Assembly: GCA_029259995.1 (NCBI GenBank)
Contig: JAJDEC010000219.1
Span: forward strand, 1 to 6,648
Direction: 5' to 3'
DNA length: 6,648 bases
From: Phycisphaerae bacterium
Lineage (GTDB): Bacteria; Planctomycetota; Phycisphaerae; UBA1845; UTPLA1
The notes under the pieces: generated by a model
Seen by the model: only the letters and a program-made list of their open reading frames with translations
Databases searched by the model: none
Told to the model about the DNA's origin: nothing
Position numbers and translations under genes: made by a program
Part shown: positions 1 to 5,451 of the stretch, one piece after another
Numbering within the stretch: the stretch's first letter is position 1
Layout of the letters: every line of letters starts with the position of its first letter

Positions 1-106
1 ATGGTTTGATCCGCAACCCAGGGCTGCGATTGCCCGCTTCGCGGGCTGCACTTGCCCTGGGCTTCCTTATGGCACGCCTTCAGCGTGCGGCGTGAGTCCG
101 ATCAAT
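1..106. repeat. REP-like element of nested palindromes at the left edge
   Basis: No gene is supported here; frames are short or open only by chance. Seen in the sequence: an outer inverted repeat CCCAGGGC (17-24) with GCCCTGGG (54-61) encloses a perfect inner hairpin GCCCGC-TTC-GCGGGC (32-46). A separate hairpin GCACGC-CTTCA-GCGTGC follows at 72-88. The whole could fold as one branched structure of about 90 nt. From memory, similar stretches occur as dispersed intergenic repeats in planctomycete and related genomes, where they are sometimes mis-annotated as short proteins. I cannot show a second copy because the window holds only one, and the element may extend beyond the left edge. Its class and function are inference. 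Confidence 0.5.
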
Positions 107-169
107 TCGCATTCCCCTACGCTCAAGTCGCGTTCCCCTGCGTTCACGTCGCGTTCCCCGGAATTCCGT
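107..169. repeat. Three 21-nt direct repeats
   Basis: Units start at 107, 128 and 149. Units 1 and 2 agree at 17 of 21 positions. Unit 3 keeps the first 11 bases of unit 2 (TCGCGTTCCCC) and then diverges into a perfect 10-bp palindrome, CGGAATTCCG (159-168). One frame reads as a Ser-Pro heptad pattern (SxSPxxx), but no ribosome-binding site, domain or plausible continuation supports translation. The repeats directly follow the palindromic element and may belong to the same mobile or dispersed unit. Confidence 0.6.
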
Positions 170-286
170 GATGAACCCGAAAAAAGCCCGCATTCGTCGC
201 AGTCGCCATCGGCGGGACAATGCCCGCGGTCGGGGAATCGCTGCGCGGCGGCGTATGTGTCATTGATTGTGCCGTTCGCGACGCGT

Positions 287-332
287 CGGGGATAGGATTC
301 CCCGGGGCGTGGTTGCGAGAAAGGATTCTCGC
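287..332 (-). other. Two hairpins downstream of the tRNA gene
   Basis: Two perfect stem-loops lie just past the 3' end of the leftward tRNA. The first is GCGAGAA-AGGA-TTCTCGC at 315-332, a 7-bp stem with a 4-nt loop. The second is CGGGGA-TAGGAT-TCCCCG at 287-304, a 6-bp stem. The nearer one begins 14 nt after the tRNA end. Neither is followed by a T-run on the minus strand, so this is not a classical intrinsic terminator. They could act in 3' trailer processing or in factor-dependent termination; that role is inference. Confidence 0.4.
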
Positions 333-346
333 ACCAGAGTGAAGAC

Positions 347-420
347 TACGCCCGGCAGGACTCGAACCAGCGACCTGCGGATTAGAAGTCCGCTGCTCTA
401 TCCAACTGAGCTACGAGCGC
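347..420 (-). tRNA. tRNA-Arg (anticodon UCU)
   Basis: Read on the minus strand this is a 74-nt cloverleaf. It has acceptor arm GCGCTCG/CGGGCGT, D stem GCTC/GAGC with loop AGTTGGATA, anticodon arm GCGGA-CTTCTAA-TCCGC (anticodon TCT), a 5-nt variable region, and T arm GCTGG-TTCGAGT-CCTGC. The discriminator base is A, and CCA is not encoded. A20 in the D loop and C35 in the anticodon are known arginine identity elements, and both are present. Two oddities appear: U51 faces U63 in the T stem, where a U-A, A-U or G-C pair is expected, and the first acceptor pair is G1-U72 instead of G-C. The gene has its own promoter at 458-487 and is divergent from guaB. It reads AGA and possibly AGG codons if functional. 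Confidence 0.93.
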
Positions 421-457
421 GACGTCCACGGCGATGCTCTCGCCGCGAAGATCATCG

Positions 458-487
458 ATTCTACCCTGTCTTTGCTCGCCTTGTCAT
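458..487 (-). promoter_or_regulatory. sigma70-type promoter of the tRNA-Arg gene
   Basis: On the minus strand an ATGACA box (482-487, 5 of 6 to TTGACA) is followed after 18 nt by TAGAAT (458-463, 5 of 6 to TATAAT). Transcription would start near 451, giving a leader of about 30 nt before the tRNA at 420. The leader can form a small hairpin, GGCGA/TCGCC at 430-444. Position, orientation and box quality fit a stable-RNA promoter. The call is by pattern only. Confidence 0.6.
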
Positions 488-635
488 CCACGCCCCATGA
501 TGCGCTCGACGAATGATCACGGTAACGGCGCGATCCCAACACGCCGCCGTCGACGCGAAACGCCGATCAAGCCAGTCCAAATAGAACCAAATCCGCGGCC
601 GACGCCAGTGCGTCCCGCGGACGCAGAACGCAACG

Positions 636-670
636 TTTGCGACAATTTGCGAGACTTTGCGGGCGTTTGC
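636..670 (+). repeat. Four TTTGC motifs phased at 10 bp
   Basis: TTTGC occurs at 636-640, 646-650, 656-660 and 666-670, exactly one per 10 bp; the first three copies continue as TTTGCG. All copies therefore lie on about the same face of the helix. The leftmost copy also forms one arm of CGCAA-CGT-TTGCG (629-641). Such an array could be a multi-site operator or a slightly curved segment. No known regulator is recognised. Confidence 0.6.
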
Positions 671-953
671 ACATGGGGTGATCTGCCGCCAGTCGCCCAA
701 ACGCCCGACGCCTGAAGGAGTTAGCCCGTGCAAACGGCAATCAACACTCGGAGCCGCATTTCCACCCGGCCGCACGCAGGATCCGCCGCTTTTCACTCAG
801 TGCGATCAACCGCTTTGTGGGAAATCCCGACGATTTTCCGAACCATGTCGGCAGCCCGCCGTCGCCCCCGCCATGCGCATCAAGCGACCCAGCGTCCAAC
901 CCCGCGCCTCGGACGCGAAACCTACCGCCATACCCATCGCGCGAATCTTGCCG

Positions 954-976
954 GATCCGGCCTCCGCCGCCGGATC
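954..976. repeat. Perfect 8-bp inverted repeat in the guaB upstream region
   Basis: GATCCGGC (954-961) and GCCGGATC (969-976) are exact inverted copies separated by CTCCGCC. The left arm also belongs to a 12-bp palindrome GCCGGATCCGGC (950-961), so two alternative folds share the same bases. More GC palindromes follow at 981-992 (CGCGCCGGCGCG) and 997-1004 (GCCCGGGC). No T-run follows, so this is not an intrinsic terminator. Confidence 0.5.
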
Positions 977-1070
977 GAACCGCGCCGGCGCGTGTTGCCC
1001 GGGCCGTTTCTCTCCGATATCGTGTACCAAAGGCTCCAAATCGCCCCGAATCTGACGTCCACTGCGTCAA

Positions 1071-1095
1071 ACGGGCCCGGAGCAGAAAGGCCCGT
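1071..1095 (+). promoter_or_regulatory. Hairpin around the guaB ribosome-binding region
   Basis: ACGGGCC (1071-1077) pairs perfectly with GGCCCGT (1089-1095), a 7-bp GC-rich stem with an 11-nt loop. The loop carries GGAG (1079-1082, with the first G at its edge) and most of the AGAAAGG that would serve as Shine-Dalgarno sequence (1084-1090). The stem ends 2 nt before the ATG at 1098. The GG of the better-spaced site is inside the stem, so the structure could lower initiation or present GGAG in the loop. The pairing is seen in the sequence; the regulatory role is inference. Confidence 0.4.
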
Positions 1096-1097
1096 GC

Positions 1098-2597
1098 ATG
1101 CACAACAAGATCATCGGCGACGGTATCACCTTCGACGACGTTCTCCTCGTGCCCGCCCGCAGCGACGTCGTTCCGCGGGACGCCGATGTGCGCACGCAGC
1201 TCACGCGCTCCATCAGTCTCAACATGCCGATCGTGTCCGCTCCGATGGATACGGTGACGGAATCCAGCCTCGCCATCGCGCTGGCACAAGAGGGCGGCAT
1301 CGGCATCATTCATAAGAACCTGTCGATCGAAGACCAATGCCGCGAGGTCGACAAGGTCAAACGCAGCGCCAACGGCGTCATCGTCGATCCTGTCACGCTC
1401 AAGCCGAACGACTCCGTCGAACGCGCGGCGGATCTCATGCGGATTCAGAATATCTCCGGCGTGCCCATTGTCGAAGATGGCAACAAGCTCGTCGGCATCC
1501 TCACGCGACGCGATCTCAAATTCCTCGATCAGAGCGACGGCAAGACGCTTTCCGCGGCGACGACGCCCGTGTCCGACGTGATGACGAAGACCAATCTCGT
1601 CACGGCCCCGGCCGGAACGGCGCTCGATGACGCCGGCAGGATTCTTCAACGCAGCAAGGTCGAAAAGCTCCTGCTCGTCGATGCCAACGGTCGCCTCGCC
1701 GGTCTCATCACAATGCGCGACATCGACAAGAACCGGCAGTTCCCGAATTCCTGTCGCGACGAGCGCGGCCGGCTTCGCGTCGGCGCTGCCGTCGGCGTGT
1801 TCGAGTTTGAACGCGTTGAAGCCCTCATCCGGAACGGCGTTGATGTCATCGGCGTTGACTCGGCGCACGGCCATAGCGGCAACGTCATCAACACGGTCAA
1901 GGAAATCAAGAAGCGATTCGGCATCGAAGTCATCGCCGGCAATATCGCGACGGCCGACGCCGCCCGAGATTTGATCGACGCCGGCGCCGACGCCCTGAAA
2001 GTCGGTATCGGTCCCGGATCGATCTGCACGACGCGCGTCGTCTCCGGCGTCGGCATACCGCAGATCACGGCGATCATGAACGTCGTGCCGATTGCTTCGG
2101 ATGCTGGCGTGCCGGTGATTGCCGACGGCGGCATCCGTTACTCCGGCGACATCACGAAGGCGATGGCCGCCGGCGCAAATTCCGTCATGATCGGCTCGCT
2201 CTTCGCCGGGCTCGACGAATCGCCCGGGCAACTCGTCTTCTGGAAAGGCCGCCGATTCAAGGAATATCGCGGTATGGGCTCGATCGGGGCGATGCACGAA
2301 GGCAGCGCCGATCGCTACAGCCAGAAAAACGAGACGGATCGAACTAAACTCGTCCCGGAAGGCGTCGAGGGCCGGGTGCCGTATCGCGGTCGCTTACCAG
2401 AATTGACATATCAACTGGTTGGCGGTCTTCGTGCCGGAATGGGATACTGTGGCGCGGCGGACATCGAGACGCTGCGAACCGATGCGCGATTCGTGCGCAT
2501 CAGCGGTGCGGGCATGCAGGAGTCGCATCCGCACAATTTGGTGATTACCGAGGAAGCCCCCAACTATGCGGTCGAAAATACAGTCGATATTTCCTAG
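1098..2597 (+). CDS. guaB: Inosine-5'-monophosphate dehydrogenase
   Basis: Cytosolic, normally tetrameric enzyme that oxidises IMP to XMP with NAD+, the committed step to guanine nucleotides. The 499-aa protein is full length for the bacterial family (about 485-500). The N-terminal TFDDVLLVPA (11-20) and SAPMDTVTE (47-55) are typical. A Bateman module of two CBS domains spans about 95-145 and 155-210. The barrel resumes with VDSAHGHS (253-260). The active-site loop GIGPGSICTTR (303-313) places the catalytic cysteine at 310. IADGGIRYSGD (341-351) is the phosphate-binding region, RGMGSIGAM (391-399) the substrate loop, DRY (405-407) and EGVEGRVPY (421-429) the mobile flap. All key residues are intact. 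The ATG at 1098 gives the usual N-terminus, and no upstream in-frame start fits better. The 3' end overlaps the next gene by 32 nt. Confidence 0.97.
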   Translation: MHNKIIGDGITFDDVLLVPARSDVVPRDADVRTQLTRSISLNMPIVSAPMDTVTESSLAIALAQEGGIGIIHKNLSIEDQCREVDKVKRSANGVIVDPVTLKPNDSVERAADLMRIQNISGVPIVEDGNKLVGILTRRDLKFLDQSDGKTLSAATTPVSDVMTKTNLVTAPAGTALDDAGRILQRSKVEKLLLVDANGRLAGLITMRDIDKNRQFPNSCRDERGRLRVGAAVGVFEFERVEALIRNGVDVIGVDSAHGHSGNVINTVKEIKKRFGIEVIAGNIATADAARDLIDAGADALKVGIGPGSICTTRVVSGVGIPQITAIMNVVPIASDAGVPVIADGGIRYSGDITKAMAAGANSVMIGSLFAGLDESPGQLVFWKGRRFKEYRGMGSIGAMHEGSADRYSQKNETDRTKLVPEGVEGRVPYRGRLPELTYQLVGGLRAGMGYCGAADIETLRTDARFVRISGAGMQESHPHNLVITEEAPNYAVENTVDIS

Positions 2598-3153
2598 TGC
2601 GTTGCTCGTGGTTGTGTTGTGTTCCGTCGGCGCGGTCGGCTGTGCGCACGTCAATAACCCGTGGGTTGATTCCAGCACGATCGTCGAAGACGAGATGACG
2701 ACGGCGAGCGCGCAGGGCTATTGCGACAAGCGCGAGTTCTCGTCGAACCGCTGGCGGACGAATTGGCCCGTCAAGACGATTCAATCCCGAAACGGGGCCG
2801 TGTCGCACTGGCCGCTCTGGTTCGAGGATCCGTTCGAAGACAAGGGCAATCGCGCTCACGAAGTCGCCGACGAGAATGAACCGGATGAGACGTTCGCGAT
2901 GAACTGGGTGGACTATCTGCACATCGCTTATGGCCCGGCACGATTCGTGTTGAATGGTGCGGCCTGGCCGATCAGTGCCGTCGTCACGCCGCCCGGCACG
3001 TTGATGGAGAGCGACGGGCGATTGTCGCCGAGCATCATCGACAATTACGATCACGACGCGGCCCGCGCAGATTCTGTCACGCGCGAACCGCCGTTTACGA
3101 ATTACATTGATGACGACGGCGTGACGTCGATGTCCGCCGATATGACTGAATAG
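2566..3153 (+). CDS. Unrecognised small lipoprotein, overlapping guaB
   Basis: The 195-aa product starts with a short basic segment (MRSK), a hydrophobic core (about 8-21) and a lipobox-like AVGC placing the lipidated cysteine at 26, so it is probably exported and membrane-anchored. The mature part is polar and acidic, with a distinctive Trp/Phe-rich stretch SHWPLWFEDPFEDKG (80-94), a segment MNWVDYLHIAYGPARF (112-127) and a semi-hydrophobic WPISAVVTPPGT (134-145). I recognise no domain; loosely, I associate such motifs with uncharacterised planctomycete proteins. The ATG at 2566 is chosen because GAGGAAG (2550-2556) lies 9 nt upstream, inside guaB, and later starts would lose the positive N-terminus. 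The gene is in the +1 frame relative to guaB with a 32-nt overlap, suggesting translational coupling. A link to purine synthesis is not implied. Confidence 0.8.
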   Translation: MRSKIQSIFPSALLVVVLCSVGAVGCAHVNNPWVDSSTIVEDEMTTASAQGYCDKREFSSNRWRTNWPVKTIQSRNGAVSHWPLWFEDPFEDKGNRAHEVADENEPDETFAMNWVDYLHIAYGPARFVLNGAAWPISAVVTPPGTLMESDGRLSPSIIDNYDHDAARADSVTREPPFTNYIDDDGVTSMSADMTE

Positions 3154-3235
3154 GTCGCCTTGCGGACGATTCTGTCTGTCGGGCAAAACTTGACTGTGGA
3201 CAAAGCAGGTGACGCAAGTCGCTTGTGATGCCCCG

Positions 3236-3263
3236 CCTCGATGACGAGGGTTTACTCGTCGTC
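3236..3263 (+). promoter_or_regulatory. Mutually exclusive hairpins in the leader of the Cys-rich gene
   Basis: CCTCG-ATGA-CGAGG (3236-3249) and GATGACGAG/CTCGTCGTC (3240-3263, 9 bp with one G-T pair, 6-nt loop) share bases 3240-3249, so only one can form at a time. They sit about 30 nt before the start of the cysteine-rich protein and could act as a switch or simply as a leader structure. No ligand class is recognised and there is no proper T-run after either stem. Confidence 0.3.
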
Positions 3264-3292
3264 GTGGATGCACTTTGAAGAAGGAACTCATG

Positions 3293-3634
3293 ATGAAGGC
3301 GTTGATGCGAGTGTGTTTGGGTTTGGTACTGGCGATGGGAATGACGGCAGGCCTGGGCTGCAGCGAGAACACGGCGTCGTGCTCCGACTGCAAGGCCGGC
3401 GCCAAGGCGTGCGCGGCGGGCTGCCAGAAGGCGTGCTGTGCCAAGGGCGCGAAATGCGGCGCCGACTGCAAGAAGGCCTGTTGCGCCAATAAGGGCGCCA
3501 AGTGTGGTCCAGACTGCAAGAAGGCGTGCTGCACGTCCGCCAAGAAGTGCGCGCCCGGTTGCACAAAGGACTGCTGCAAGATGGCGAAGAAGTGTGGTCC
3601 TGACTGCAAGAAGGCCTGCTGCAAGAAGGCCTGA
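3293..3634 (+). CDS. Cysteine-rich repeat protein, probable exported lipoprotein
   Basis: The 113-aa product has a hydrophobic N-terminal segment (MKALMRVCLGLVLAMGMTAG) ending in GLGC, a lipobox-like site with Cys23 although position -3 is Gly instead of Leu. The 91-residue mature part has 23 cysteines and about 21 lysines. It is built of five units of C-x3-C-x3-C-C beginning near residues 40, 55, 71, 86 and 101, spaced 15-16 residues, with consensus KCGPDCKKACC. This density fits metal or Fe-S binding, metallothionein-like in composition but with no match I recognise; disulfide cross-linking is the alternative. AAGGA (3281-3285) is 7 nt from ATG 3293; ATG 3290 and TTG 3275 are alternative in-frame starts. 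A strong terminator follows 44 nt after the stop. Next comes a CDGSH protein, another cysteine-ligated metal protein. Confidence 0.8.
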   Translation: MKALMRVCLGLVLAMGMTAGLGCSENTASCSDCKAGAKACAAGCQKACCAKGAKCGADCKKACCANKGAKCGPDCKKACCTSAKKCAPGCTKDCCKMAKKCGPDCKKACCKKA

Positions 3635-3677
3635 CTTGCGAGGATGACGTCCCGTACGTCTTGACAACCGACGAATT

Positions 3678-3719
3678 CCCGCGGTGACACACATCAGTGT
3701 CGCCGCGGGTTTCTTGTTT
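3678..3719 (+). terminator. Strong intrinsic terminator after the Cys-rich gene
   Basis: A 13-bp stem, 3678-3690 with 3697-3709 (CCCGCGGTGACAC and GTGTCGCCGCGGG, one T-G pair), closes a 6-nt loop and runs straight into TTTCTTGTTT (3710-3719). It works on the plus strand only, since no T-run flanks it on the other side. It ends 35 nt before the CDGSH start codon. Confidence 0.9.
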
Positions 3720-3754
3720 CGATGAACAATAATTCCGACGAGAAGGAACGCGAC

Positions 3755-3991
3755 ATGCAGCGAAAATTTGGAACAGCACCTCACGTGCTCGAAGAAACAG
3801 CCGGAAAAAAGGCGTATTGCCAATGCGGTCTCAGCGCGAGCCTTCCCCATTGCGACGGCTCGCACAAGCAGTGCGACGAAGAGATCGGCCCGATCGTGTG
3901 CTCCGTCGAAGCCGACGGCAAGAAGGCCGTCTGCATGTGCTTCAAGACCGGCAATGCGCCGTGGTGCGACGGCAGTCATAAGAACCCGTAG
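3755..3991 (+). CDS. Tandem CDGSH iron-sulfur protein
   Basis: This 78-aa cytosolic protein has two complete CDGSH motifs of the form C-x-C-x2-S/T-x3-P-x-C-D-G-S-H. Predicted [2Fe-2S] ligands are C22, C24, C33, H37 in the first and C60, C62, C71, H75 in the second. The Cys3-His ligation is characteristic of the mitoNEET family; two motifs in one chain resemble the CISD3/MiNT class and bacterial homologues, which can be monomeric with two clusters. Such proteins are linked to redox sensing, electron or cluster transfer, but the partner here is unknown. ATG 3755 is chosen because AGAAGGA (3741-3747) is 7 nt upstream; an in-frame ATG at 3722 directly abuts the terminator and would add 11 polar residues. 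No promoter is evident between the terminator and the gene, so expression may rely on read-through. It converges with the permease gene, 32 nt apart. Confidence 0.92.
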   Translation: MQRKFGTAPHVLEETAGKKAYCQCGLSASLPHCDGSHKQCDEEIGPIVCSVEADGKKAVCMCFKTGNAPWCDGSHKNP

Positions 3992-4023
3992 CCTGATCGC
4001 AATGCGTGAACGGGGATCCGTCG

Positions 4024-5352
4024 TCAGCGCGATCGGCGGACGATTCCGTAGGCAATCGCAATGACGACGAATGTGCCGAGTGTCGCCATGCTGTCCGTCG
4101 GCGAATCGCGCATGCACTTCACGGCGATGGCCGCTTCGAGAACCAGCAGCAGCGAAACAAGTACGCCGGCGAAGGGCAGCCGGTAGACATCGTCGCGATC
4201 GGTTGTCGCCTGTTTCGCCTCTCGTCGCCGAAAGACGAAGAGGCTGAAATAAACCAGTCCGAAGAGAATGGCGCTTCCGAGGAAGTAGATTCTCAGGATC
4301 TGGCCGAATGATCGATTCCAGGTAAAGGCGATTGCGATGGCGCCGATGAGCATCAGCGCCGGAATCGGCGCCTGGCGATTCGACATCCACGCCAGCGGCT
4401 GAAACGCAAGCCGATCGCGGGCCATTGCAAACACGACGCGTGAATTGGCAAGCAAGGCTGCCGAGATCGCTCCGATGCAGACGATGATGCTCGTGATGAG
4501 GATGAGTTCGCTGATCGGCAACGACGAACCGATGAATGCGAGCGTGTGGGCGTCTTCCCGGCCGGCCATCTCCGGCGGCGAGGCGGCGCACAACAGCGCG
4601 TAGTTGTACGTCATGTAGACGATCGCCACGAGCAGCGTCGTTGCGATCAGGGCGCGGGGCAGCAACTTGCGCGTGTCGTGCACTTCCTCGGCAAGGCGGA
4701 CGGAATCCGTCGCGCCCGTAAAGCACCAATAAGCAAGCAATGTGGCCGCGACGAATCCGCCTGCCGATGTGTGTGTCATCGAGGCGGCATCGACGGGTGC
4801 GGGCGTCGCGCGGCCGCAGTACCAGATTGCGCCGGCGGCGATGCCGAACAGTGCGACGACCTTGACAGTCGTCAACAGAGTCTGTGTGACGGCGCCGCTT
4901 CGAAGACCGAGACAGTTGACGCCCACGATGGCGACAATCGCGATCGAGCCGAATGCGTGATTCCATCCATCTCGACCAAGCAGGCTCGCGGCGAAATCGC
5001 CGAGCGATGCGGCGATCGCCGCAATGCCCGCGCCGCTGATGAAGATCGTGCAACACCAGCCGAAGAGAAACGCCGCGAATTCGCCGTACGCGGATTTCAG
5101 ATATTGATACTCGCCGCCGGCCTGCGGATAGCGCGTCGAAAGCTCGGCGTTCACGAGACTTTGAATCATCGTAATCAAACCGGCCGCGGCCCATGCCAGC
5201 AAAATCATGCCCGGTGAATGCAGTTGTTCCGCGATCTCGCCGGGTACACGAAAAATACCAGAGCCGATCGCGATGCCGACACCGACGGCGATGACGGACG
5301 GCATGCCGAGCAGGCGCTTGAGCGTCGAGCCGTTGTGATTGGATTCGGGCAT
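4024..5352 (-). CDS. APC-superfamily amino-acid permease
   Basis: Inner-membrane secondary transporter, probably for amino acids (symport or exchange). The 442-aa product has about 12 hydrophobic segments. It carries the TM1 signature GVGIAIGSGIFRVPGE (about 24-39), the TM3-region PQAGGEYQYLKSAYGE, and NSRVVFAMARDRLAF followed by PIPAL in the TM8-9 region, all typical of the LAT-like/YfnA-SteT branch of the APC family. Substrate cannot be read from sequence. The start is uncertain: ATG 5352 gives a normal 16-residue tail before LKRLLG. A GTG at 5403 in the same frame would add 17 residues rich in Pro and Arg, and neither has a clear Shine-Dalgarno. It lies 99 nt downstream of the EamA exporter gene in the same direction, probably co-transcribed. 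No T-tailed terminator is visible after the stop. Confidence 0.9.
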   Translation of the reverse strand: MPESNHNGSTLKRLLGMPSVIAVGVGIAIGSGIFRVPGEIAEQLHSPGMILLAWAAAGLITMIQSLVNAELSTRYPQAGGEYQYLKSAYGEFAAFLFGWCCTIFISGAGIAAIAASLGDFAASLLGRDGWNHAFGSIAIVAIVGVNCLGLRSGAVTQTLLTTVKVVALFGIAAGAIWYCGRATPAPVDAASMTHTSAGGFVAATLLAYWCFTGATDSVRLAEEVHDTRKLLPRALIATTLLVAIVYMTYNYALLCAASPPEMAGREDAHTLAFIGSSLPISELILITSIIVCIGAISAALLANSRVVFAMARDRLAFQPLAWMSNRQAPIPALMLIGAIAIAFTWNRSFGQILRIYFLGSAILFGLVYFSLFVFRRREAKQATTDRDDVYRLPFAGVLVSLLLVLEAAIAVKCMRDSPTDSMATLGTFVVIAIAYGIVRRSR

Positions 5353-5451
5353 TTTTGACAGGGTACCGGGGGGCCGCGTATCCGTGTATCGCCAGTTGGG
5401 CACGAACGGCAGGGTGATTCTGATGGCACGTGGTGTATCGACCTTGACGAT

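Larger units (their letters stand above)
488..1070. other. Long gene-free region upstream of guaB
   Basis: I find no credible gene between the tRNA promoter and guaB. Open frames exist on both strands, but their products are Arg/Pro/Ser/His-rich, typical of GC-rich non-coding DNA, and the longest ones run out of frame into guaB. Visible structure includes a 10-bp-phased TTTGC repeat (636-670) and an inverted repeat CGCAA-CGT-TTGCG (629-641). There is also a hairpin GATCCGGC-N7-GCCGGATC (954-976) and perfect palindromes at 950-961, 981-992 and 997-1004. TGACG-N7-CGTCA (1053-1069) lies 28 nt before guaB. The guaB promoter must lie in this region but cannot be pinned down; a weak candidate is TTGCCC (995-1000), 17 nt, TATCGT (1018-1023). 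Confidence 0.6.

Noticed and set aside
434..796. Open frames of about 93 and 111 codons between the tRNA and guaB
   Set aside because: They overlap each other on opposite strands and the tRNA promoter, and have non-protein-like composition.
995..1023. Possible guaB promoter TTGCCC-N17-TATCGT
   Set aside because: Each box matches only 4 of 6 consensus positions, which is common by chance; not strong enough to call as a separate feature.
488..1097. Purine riboswitch upstream of guaB
   Set aside because: I looked for the conserved three-way junction and loop sequences of purine-sensing aptamers and did not see them.
728..1315. Open frame preceded by AAGGAG (715-720) with a GTG at 729
   Set aside because: The spacing is good, but the frame runs more than 200 nt into guaB out of frame, and the product is an Arg/Pro/His-rich string without a recognisable fold.
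741..2297. 518-codon open frame antisense to guaB
   Set aside because: It runs antisense to a conserved enzyme. Its Asp/Arg/Val/Ala-rich product reflects the guaB codons, and no ribosome-binding site or domain supports it.
2545..3690. 381-codon minus-strand frame with FLQSGPHF-like repeats
   Set aside because: The repeats are only the reverse complement of the Cys-repeat gene, and the frame also runs antisense over the lipoprotein gene.
3995..4034. GATCGC and GCGATC inverted repeat between the convergent CDGSH and permease genes
   Set aside because: It is a 6-bp stem with a 28-nt loop and no T-run on either strand, so a bidirectional terminator is not supported.
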